Assembly (NCBI GenBank): GCA_045541355.1
Contig: JAZQIW010000027.1
Location: forward strand, 1 to 7,794
Direction: 5' to 3'
From: UMGS1387 sp045541355
Lineage (GTDB): Bacteria; Bacillota; Clostridia; Oscillospirales; CAG-382
DNA length: 7,794 bases
Below the pieces are notes generated by a model. That model worked only from the letters and a program-made list of their open reading frames with translations, made no database searches and had not been told where the DNA came from. A program made the translations under genes and the position numbers. Positions 1 through 6,400 of the stretch are shown in pieces; positions within the stretch are counted from its first letter, which is position 1, and the number at the start of each line of letters is the position of its first letter.

Positions 1-7
1 AATTGTA

Positions 8-157
8 ATGAAGAGAATTAAGACACTTGAAACAAGAAACCTTTGTGAATCCGCAAAGAACGGCGGCTGCGGCGAATGCCAGACATCCTGCCAGTCTGCT
101 TGTAAGACAAGCTGCGGCATCGCAAACCAGAAGTGCGAAAATAAGGAAAGCAAGTAA
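8..157 (+). CDS. scfA: SCIFF ranthipeptide precursor (six-Cys peptide)
   Basis: This encodes a 49-aa ribosomally made peptide precursor of the SCIFF family (six cysteines in about 45 residues), which a dedicated radical-SAM/SPASM enzyme converts to a thioether-bridged peptide. The N-terminus MKRIKTLETRNL matches the family's leader pattern. The core carries C21, C24, C28, C32, C36 and C43, with the hallmark stretch CQSACKTSC (28-36) followed by ANQKCEN. An extra Cys lies at C13. The residue after C36 is Gly37; SCIFFs I remember usually have Thr here, the reported acceptor of the Cys32 thioether in Clostridium thermocellum. The start was chosen because homologues begin MKxIKT. The frame is open upstream (Ile-Val) to the window edge and no ribosome binding site can be seen there. 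The maturase gene follows after 172 nt. The family is near certain; the physiological role of SCIFF is poorly understood (quorum or stress signalling has been proposed for ranthipeptides). Confidence 0.95.
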   Translation: MKRIKTLETRNLCESAKNGGCGECQTSCQSACKTSCGIANQKCENKESK

Positions 158-176
158 TTTAATTTGATTATTCCAC

Positions 177-211
177 AAATGCCGCAGTAAAAATGCGGCA
201 TTTTCGCTTTT
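177..211 (+). terminator. Rho-independent terminator after scfA
   Basis: A perfect 10-bp stem pairs AAATGCCGCA (177-186) with TGCGGCATTT (194-203) across a 7-nt loop. A T-rich tail follows (TTTTCGCTTTT). It lies 19 nt after the precursor stop codon and before the maturase, so it probably limits read-through and keeps the peptide transcript more abundant than the maturase transcript. Confidence 0.85.
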
Positions 212-224
212 GTTAGCAATAAAA

Positions 225-300
225 CAATCCTCCCGCAAGCCTTCGGCTGCTTTTCTCGGTTGCATAAGGAGAAGCCTGTGTAAAGGCGGTGCCTTGGGGG
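225..300. repeat. Hairpin-rich intergenic element, possibly a degenerate dispersed repeat
   Basis: This non-coding stretch between terminator and maturase is more GC-rich than the flanking spacer. It holds a bulged hairpin at 235-250 (GCAAGCC/GGCTGC, 3-nt loop) and an imperfect second one at 250-274 (CTTTTCTC against GAGAAG). The CCTCC near its left end and GGGGG at its right end can also pair. The layout recalls the small dispersed intergenic repeats common in Ruminococcaceae genomes, but only one copy is present here, so the repeat assignment is inference. It could instead be a structured 5' leader of the maturase mRNA. Confidence 0.3.
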
Positions 301-329
301 TTGTATAATGTAAACCGAAAGGAAAACAC

Positions 330-1703
330 ATGATACATCAGTATAAATTAAACGGCTATAATATTGTTCTTGATACCTGTTCGGGCTCTATTCATGCGGT
401 TGATGAGGTCGCATATGATATTATAGCAATGTTCAGGGATGAAACAAAAGAAACCATAATTAAAACAATTCTCGAAAAGTACGATAATGTCACAGAGCAG
501 GATGTTCTTGACTGTATCGATGATATAAATGAGCTTATATCCATGAAAAAGCTTTTTACCGAGGATACCTTTGAAAGCATGGCGGGTACCTTTAAGGAAA
601 AAAGCGGGGATGTTGTAAAGGCACTTTGTATACATATTGCCCATACCTGTAACCTTAATTGCTCCTATTGCTTTGCAAGTCAGGGTAAATACCATGGCGA
701 TAGAGCCGTAATGAGCTTTGAGGTGGGAAAACGCGCCTTTGATTTTCTTATAGAAAACTCGGGTACAAGACGAAACCTTGAGGTTGACTTCTTCGGCGGA
801 GAGCCGCTTATGAATTGGGATGTTGTAAAACAGCTTGTCGAGTACGCAAGAAGCGTTGAAAAAAAGCATAATAAGAATTTCAGATTTACCCTTACTACCA
901 ACGGTATGCTCATAGACGATGATGTTATTGATTTTGCCAACCGCGAAATGAGTAATGTTGTTCTCAGCCTTGACGGACGAAAAGAAATCCACGATGCACT
1001 CAGAGTTGATTATAACGGTAAGGGAAGCTGGGAGACGATTGTACCAAAATTCCAAAAGCTTGTCGCGAGCCGAGGCGGTAAGGATTACTATATGAGAGGA
1101 ACCTTTACCCATCGAAACCCCGACTTTTTAGAGGATATAAAGACAATGCTCGAGCTTGGCTTTGATGAACTGTCCATGGAGCCTGTTGTGTGTGCACCCG
1201 GTGATGAGGCGGCACTGACGGAAGAAGATAAGAAGCTTGTCATGAAACAGTATGAGGAGCTTGCCTGTCTTATGCTGGAACGTAAAAAAGAGTCAAGACC
1301 CTTTACCTTCTATCATTATATGATAGACCTTACGGGAGGCCCCTGTATATATAAGAGAATATCAGGCTGCGGCTCGGGAACGGAATATATGGCAGTAACC
1401 CCGTGGGGAGACCTCTATCCCTGCCATCAGTTTGTTGGCGAGGAAAAGTTCAAGCTCGGCGATATATGGAATGGCGTTACCAATAAGGACGTGCAGAAGG
1501 ATTTTGCCTCCTGTAATGTATATTCAAGAGAAGAATGCAGAGATTGCTGGGCAAGACTTTATTGCAGCGGCGGCTGTGCGGTAAACGCATATCACTCCAC
1601 AGGCTCTGTAAGGGGCGTGTATAAGGACGGCTGTGACCTGTTCAAAAAGAGGGTGGAATGTGCAATAATGATGAAGGTTGCGGAAGAAACCGAAAATGAG
1701 TAA
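330..1703 (+). CDS. scfB: Radical SAM/SPASM SCIFF peptide maturase
   Basis: This 457-aa enzyme uses S-adenosylmethionine and [4Fe-4S] clusters to form a thioether between a Cys sulfur and a residue of the SCIFF precursor. Residues 1 to about 90 fit the RiPP recognition element that binds the leader. The radical-SAM core begins near 97 with the cluster motif CNLNCSYC (C107, C111, C114) and has the SAM-binding GGE motif at 156-158 (FFGGEPL). The C-terminal SPASM region supplies auxiliary-cluster cysteines, including C347, C365, C403, C406, C412, C416 and C435. The motifs CGSGTEYMAVTPWGDLYPC and CWARLYCSGGC are typical of this maturase family. Length is normal. The ATG has GAAAGGA at 317-323, 6 nt upstream. 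It sits downstream of the precursor and overlaps the next gene by 8 nt, so the two are probably translationally coupled. All expected cluster ligands appear intact. Confidence 0.95.
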   Translation: MIHQYKLNGYNIVLDTCSGSIHAVDEVAYDIIAMFRDETKETIIKTILEKYDNVTEQDVLDCIDDINELISMKKLFTEDTFESMAGTFKEKSGDVVKALCIHIAHTCNLNCSYCFASQGKYHGDRAVMSFEVGKRAFDFLIENSGTRRNLEVDFFGGEPLMNWDVVKQLVEYARSVEKKHNKNFRFTLTTNGMLIDDDVIDFANREMSNVVLSLDGRKEIHDALRVDYNGKGSWETIVPKFQKLVASRGGKDYYMRGTFTHRNPDFLEDIKTMLELGFDELSMEPVVCAPGDEAALTEEDKKLVMKQYEELACLMLERKKESRPFTFYHYMIDLTGGPCIYKRISGCGSGTEYMAVTPWGDLYPCHQFVGEEKFKLGDIWNGVTNKDVQKDFASCNVYSREECRDCWARLYCSGGCAVNAYHSTGSVRGVYKDGCDLFKKRVECAIMMKVAEETENE

Positions 1704-3030
1704 AACACCGATATACGATTTTGTAAAAGAATACGCAAAAGGGGATAACTCCCGCTTTCATATGCCCGGACATAAGGGAAAAGCCGTTCTCGGCTGTGAG
1801 GACTGCGACCTTACGGAAATAGACGGTGCAGACAGCCTTTTTGAAGCCGACGGAATAATAGCGCAGAGCGAAAAGACACTGTCAGAGATTTTCGGCACAA
1901 GAGCCTCTTTTTATAGCACTGAGGGCTCGTCGCTTTGTATTCGTACAATGCTGTTTCTCGCCACTTGCAAAAATTCCGTAAGCGGAAAACGAAAAAAAGT
2001 GCTTGCGGCAAGGAATGTTCACAAGAGCTTTCTTTCTGCGGCGGCACTTTGCGACTTTGACGTGGAATGGCTCAGCTGCGAGGGCGATAACCTGTATTCC
2101 TGTACGGTAAATGAAAAAAAACTCGAGGAAAAGCTCCTTTCGGGTGAAGAGTACTGCGCCCTTTATGTTACAAGCCCCGATTATCTCGGAAATATGCTTG
2201 ATATTGCATCGCTGTCTCGGGTGTGCAGAAAACATTCTCTGCCCCTTGTAGTTGATAACGCTCATGGAGCGTATCTTGCATTTTTCGGACTTCACCCCAT
2301 GCAGCTTGGTGCGGATATGTGCTGTGATTCGGCGCATAAAACACTTCCTGTTCTGACGGGCGGAGCCTACCTTCATGTGTCAAAGGAATGTATATATAAT
2401 TATGAAGCCGATGTAAAATGTGCCATGAGCCTCTTTGCATCCACAAGCCCGTCGTATCTTGTCCTTGCTTCAATGGATAAGGCAAATGAAATGATGCTCT
2501 CGGATGACATAAACAGATATCAATGGGCAAAAACAAGGGCGGATAGAATAAGAAACGTGCTTTTGCGGCGAAATATCGCCATGACGGGTACAGAACCCCT
2601 GAAGATAACGGTCTGTGCCAAAAGTGCAGGCTATACGGGAACGGAGCTTGCTGAAATGATGAAGGATAGTAAGATATATGCAGAGTTCTGTGATGAGGAC
2701 TTTGCCGTGCTTATGCTCTCACCCCAAAACTCGGATGGGGATTTTGAAAGACTTGAAAGCTTTTTCAATAACCTTTGCCTTAAAACACCTGTCGCATCGT
2801 GTGTGCCTGAAATTCCCGTGTGCAGGTCTGTTATGACACAGAGACAGGCAAGCTTTGCAAAAAAGATACTTGTAAATGCAAAGGATGCAAAGGGAAGGGT
2901 GCTTGCAGCCCCCTCGGTTTCGTGCCCTCCCGCAATTCCCGTTGCGGTGTGCGGAGACGAGCTTTGTGATGATGCTTTGAAGTGCTTTGAATATTATGGC
3001 ATACATCGGGTACTTGTTGTCGAAGAATAA
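1696..3030 (+). CDS. PLP-dependent Orn/Lys/Arg decarboxylase-family protein
   Basis: This is a 444-aa fold-type I PLP enzyme of the short (YaaO/SpeA-like) Orn/Lys/Arg decarboxylase family. Members typically decarboxylate basic amino acids to polyamines or diamines in the cytosol. The N-terminus shows the family signature HMPGHKG (22-28). STEGSS (74-79) should bind the PLP phosphate, D187 in VVDNAHG should contact the PLP ring nitrogen, and K215 in SAHKTLP should form the Schiff base. The C-terminal domain ends with a CPPAIPV motif (410-416) matching the usual PPGIP. I chose the ATG at 1696, not the in-frame TTG at 1678, because GGAAG at 1682-1686 is well placed for it and the protein then starts MSKTPIYDF. 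It overlaps the scfB stop (ATGAGTAA), implying translational coupling. Asn188 stands where relatives I know have Glu (DEAHG), and LTGGAYLH replaces LTQTAVLH, so substrate and even activity are uncertain. The family is clear; the substrate is unknown. Confidence 0.88.
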   Translation: MSKTPIYDFVKEYAKGDNSRFHMPGHKGKAVLGCEDCDLTEIDGADSLFEADGIIAQSEKTLSEIFGTRASFYSTEGSSLCIRTMLFLATCKNSVSGKRKKVLAARNVHKSFLSAAALCDFDVEWLSCEGDNLYSCTVNEKKLEEKLLSGEEYCALYVTSPDYLGNMLDIASLSRVCRKHSLPLVVDNAHGAYLAFFGLHPMQLGADMCCDSAHKTLPVLTGGAYLHVSKECIYNYEADVKCAMSLFASTSPSYLVLASMDKANEMMLSDDINRYQWAKTRADRIRNVLLRRNIAMTGTEPLKITVCAKSAGYTGTELAEMMKDSKIYAEFCDEDFAVLMLSPQNSDGDFERLESFFNNLCLKTPVASCVPEIPVCRSVMTQRQASFAKKILVNAKDAKGRVLAAPSVSCPPAIPVAVCGDELCDDALKCFEYYGIHRVLVVEE

Positions 3031-3033
3031 TAT

Positions 3034-3070
3034 AAACAGACGGAGAGACTTTTCTTCGTCTGTTTTTTGT
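3034..3070 (+). terminator. Strong rho-independent terminator after the decarboxylase gene
   Basis: A stem of about 13 bp (3034-3046 with 3053-3065, one G-T wobble) has a 6-nt loop; its outer arms are AAACAGACG and CGTCTGTTT. A run of six or more T ends at 3068. It begins 4 nt after the decarboxylase stop codon and closes the SCIFF-maturase-decarboxylase unit. Confidence 0.9.
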
Positions 3071-3106
3071 GTATTATAAAATACAATACTTGTATGGTCG
3101 GTATTG
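3070..3106. promoter_or_regulatory. Pair of overlapping inverted repeats, possible operator
   Basis: Two perfect 6-bp inverted repeats overlap just upstream of the next promoter. TGTATT (3070-3075) pairs with AATACA (3080-3085), and CAATAC (3084-3089) pairs with GTATTG (3101-3106). They lie 62 to 98 nt before the -35 box, where an activator or repressor could bind. AT-rich sequence makes short repeats common, so this may be chance. Confidence 0.25.
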
Positions 3107-3167
3107 CAAAAAATGCGTTTTTGTTCAAAATAATGGAAAAAAGATATTTAAAATGCAATGAAAGCTA

Positions 3168-3196
3168 TTGACAAGCAAAAGGAAAGGTGATAATAT
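3168..3196 (+). promoter_or_regulatory. Sigma-A-type promoter of the small protein / secreted protein operon
   Basis: A perfect TTGACA -35 (3168-3173) lies exactly 17 nt before a TAATAT -10 (3191-3196). TGA precedes the -10, giving an extended -10. The predicted transcript starts near 3203, leaving a leader of about 43 nt before the small ORF. No other promoter is evident before the large gene at 3423, so it should drive both. Confidence 0.85.
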
Positions 3197-3245
3197 ATAA
3201 GCGTGTAATTTTATACAGAAATGTTAAAGAAGGAGGTAACACTGT

Positions 3246-3359
3246 ATGAAGCAGAAGTACATTAAGCCTGAAATTGAACTCACAAAATTATCGCTTGAGG
3301 ATATTCTCACAGCAAGCGACAATGAAGTGTTCGTTGATGGTGACGATCTCTTCGGTTAA
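3246..3359 (+). CDS. 37-aa acidic small protein of unknown function
   Basis: This is a 37-codon ORF with a near-perfect ribosome binding site (AAGGAGGT, 3230-3237; 8 nt to the ATG) under a consensus promoter, so it is very probably translated. The peptide starts MKQKYIKPEIELTKL, continues SLEDILTAS (16-24), and ends in an acidic tail, VDGDDLFG. It has nine acidic and four basic residues, no Cys, no signal peptide and no membrane segment. The pattern of K-Y-x-K-P-E near the start plus E-D-I-L-T-A-S recalls short uncharacterised proteins of gut Firmicutes; I know no function for them. It is the first gene of an operon with the 1256-aa secreted protein, 63 nt downstream. It could be a leader peptide acting on downstream expression, a small cytosolic partner, or a peptide precursor; no modifying enzyme lies next to it, the only RiPP enzyme being the SCIFF maturase behind a terminator. 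Confidence 0.8.
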   Translation: MKQKYIKPEIELTKLSLEDILTASDNEVFVDGDDLFG

Positions 3360-3368
3360 TAAACCGAA
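3351..3368 (+). promoter_or_regulatory. Intercistronic hairpin spanning a stop codon
   Basis: A perfect 7-bp stem, TTCGGTT (3351-3357) with AACCGAA (3362-3368), closes a 4-nt loop that contains part of the TAA stop of the 37-aa gene. No T-run follows, so it is not a classical terminator. It could protect or separate the downstream mRNA, and a ribosome finishing the small ORF would melt it. Just after it, 3381-3408 is almost pure A with a few T and C, leading into the AAAGGAGA ribosome binding site (3406-3413) of the large gene. Confidence 0.45.
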
Positions 3369-3422
3369 ACAGCAATTTCCTTAAAAAAATAAAAACAAAA
3401 AACAAAAAGGAGAAATTTTACA

Positions 3423-6400
3423 ATGAGAAAGTTTTTAAGCATTATGCTTGCTGTAATGATGGTACTTTCTACAGTAAGCTTTGCTGCTCCTTCCATGGTA
3501 GGCTCTGTTGAAACAGCAGAAGAAGTACCCGTGGCAGATGCTACTGTTGAAGTAGCTGAAGATGCAGCAGACGCAACTCTCGCCGCAACAGCAGGCGACA
3601 GATCCGCATACGGTAAAACAGTATTTTTAATCGACTTTGAAAAAGAAGGTCTCGTTGGCTGGGACGGACGTCATGAACTCGATATGACATCCAATGCCGG
3701 TGCAGGTGACCGTGTTGCAAACATTGCTTCTGAATACGATTCTTCCATCGATGAGAATCTCAACCTCAGATGGGCGTCCCTCATTCATGAAGCATCACCC
3801 TGTAATGACAGAGTTGTCAACGTAGGCGGCAACAGCTATCTTACCGGTACTGCAAGTTCCAGATGGCCTCAGTGGAGAGTTCTTAACTGGACTCCTTGGG
3901 GTGCAGGCACATACACAATGGGCGACGGTATCTACACCTATGCACTCGACATAAAGATTGATGTAGTAAATGACAATCTTAACCCCGTTGATGTTACAGG
4001 TGCAACAGTTGTTGACGCTTGGGGTGCAACAACGGATTGGGATACATTTGCTTTCTCATATGAGCTCACAGACGGTGCAGCTCTTCCCAATAATGCAGGT
4101 GCATACTTTACATTGGCTGAAGCAGGCGCAACAATTTGCGTTGATAACGTTGCTCTCTATTACAAGCCTGCAACAGTTACTCTTACAATCGACGGTAACG
4201 AATACGAAGTATCCACAAGTGAACCCGTAACTGCTGCAAGCCTTGCTTCAAAGGTAAAGGCTCCTACAGGTTATGTTCTTTCCGGTCTTTCTCTCACAGA
4301 AGGCGGCGAAGTTTTCACTGAAAAGTACTTCTTTGAAGATACAGTTCTCTATCCTACCTATAAGGTAGATGACACAATCGACGTAAGATACGGTAAGAAG
4401 ATTGCTTCTTTCAGCTTTAATGACGCTTCGAAGTTCTCTACTGAACTCTGCAATGATTCGTATTCGCAGTTCAATGTTGCAAATGCAGCAGATTACTATG
4501 ATGCATCTCATAATCTTGCTGTATTGCAGTACTATGTTCCTTATACAGGCGTTCCTTCTTTCACAAACGGTTACAGCCAGAGCTCTATAACATCATGGGG
4601 TTCCATCAATCTCGTTACACACAGTGGCTATACATACAATGAAGGTATTTATACTATTGCGTTTGATTTGGCAACAAGTTCTACAACAGGCTTTGCTGTT
4701 TCTCAGAGCAGTTCGGCCTTCACAGTGCTTGATGAATATTCCTTTAAAGATTCAAACTCATTTGACCATGTTGTAATCCAGGTTAACAAGGATTATCTTG
4801 TAGGCAAAAACAACCTTCAGCTTCAGTTCTCGGTAGCACAGGAAATCTTGAAGGTTGATAACCTTGAAATCTTCTACAGACCCAACACAGTAGACGTAAC
4901 ACTCGTTTATAACGGCGAAGAATACGTTGCAGAAAATGTTGCAACAACCGGTCTTTCCGCTGACACAATCCTTGCTGCTGCAGGTCTTGAAGTTCCTTAC
5001 GGTAAGAAGGCAGTTCTCTCTGCTACAAACGGCGGCGAATCCGTTGGTAACGTTGTAACTCCCGTTGTTGATTCTACATACTATGTATCCTTCGTAGATG
5101 ATGACTCTATTACCGAATTCGGTAAGAGACTCTTCCTCGTTGACTTCGAAAACTTCGAAGCAGGCGCTGTTCTTCCCGACAGAGCACCGATTGCACAATC
5201 TACAGACAACTTCAACGGCGACTGGGGCCACCTCACAATTAACTACGAAGTCAACGGCAATGATTTACCTGCAGGAACTATCAACAGAATTGTTGATGAA
5301 AACGGCAACAAGATTGTTAAGGGTACTCAAGGCTGGGCTCAGATCAGAATTAATAATGCAAATTATGCAACAGCTCCCGCAGGTTACTACACAATGGTTT
5401 TAAGAACAAAGAACTACGGCTATCCTTCTGAAGCAAAGACTATTGCGGCAGTTGACCAGAGTAAGGTGTTTGCAAGCAGCAATATCGCAGCTACATGGAT
5501 AGACGGTTTCGTTGATAATGGCGAATGGGATACAGTGGTTGCTGAATGGGATTATGCAACTAATGACTATACAATGCACTACACAAATGCTATGACAACA
5601 GATGTAGCATTTGATGACATTGCTTTCTACTACAGACCCGCATCCGTAAACCTCACAGTTGTTGGTATTGACGGTGAAGAAACAGTTTATGAAAACTGCG
5701 ATTCTGTTGTAGATATCGACACACTTCTCGCAGATGTTGCAGCTCCCTTCGGTTATAAGGCAGCTCTCGCAATCGAAAAGGACGGCGAACCTATCTCCGG
5801 TTCTCTCAACCTCGTTTCCGATGCTAAGCTCTATGTTGTTCTCACACCCGATGAAACAGTAAGCTTTGACTACGGTAAGGCACTCTTCATCATCGACTTT
5901 GAAAATGCAAATGCTCAGCAGTGGTGGGGTTGCTCACAGGAAGTAGACAACTCCGTTGATGGCAACGGTGCACAGGTATGGCAGGTTGCTTCCTTCTATG
6001 ATCCCAGATTCCAAAACAACAACTACAGAGTACGTTTCGTTATCAACGAAAACCCCAGAGTTGACCAGCAGGTAGTAGTTGACGAAAACGGCAACCACTA
6101 TACAACAGGTACAAACACAACTCAGTGGCCTCAGGTTGTTTCTACTAACTGGGGTAACGTACAGGGTGAAGCCGGCGTTTACACATTCATGTTCGACGCT
6201 AAGATTGAAGAAACAACAGATTCTAGACTCGATATGACTAATGGTAATATTCCTAATGTTGTTCCCGTAGATGCATTCTGTGCAGAAGTAGGCGTTTGGG
6301 ATACAGTTATCGTTCAGACAACTCTCAATGCTGCAGGCAACCTTCCTAAGGGTACATTCTCTAACTTCAACTTCGGTGCATTGAACACAACAAAGCTTTC

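Noticed and set aside
304..309. TATAAT as a possible -10 before scfB
   Set aside because: No reasonable -35 lies 16-18 nt upstream, and the bases ahead of it do not form a proper TGn extended -10; a weak promoter remains possible.
348..1112. 254-codon open frame on the minus strand
   Set aside because: It lies wholly inside the well-supported maturase gene, has no ribosome binding site of note, and its translation shows no recognisable domain; an antisense shadow.
1678..1695. TTG start adding six residues to the decarboxylase-family protein
   Set aside because: The ATG at 1696 has a better-placed GGAAG and gives the expected N-terminus; the TTG has no good ribosome binding site.
1882..2536. 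Two minus-strand open frames over the decarboxylase gene
   Set aside because: They are Cys/Arg/His-rich, low-plausibility translations antisense to a clear PLP enzyme.
3246..3359. The 37-aa peptide as a second SCIFF or substrate of the maturase
   Set aside because: It has no cysteine, and a terminator and separate promoter divide it from the maturase.
4758..5231. 157-codon minus-strand frame inside the secreted protein gene
   Set aside because: Biased codon use of the sense gene leaves antisense frames open; no start signals or domain seen.
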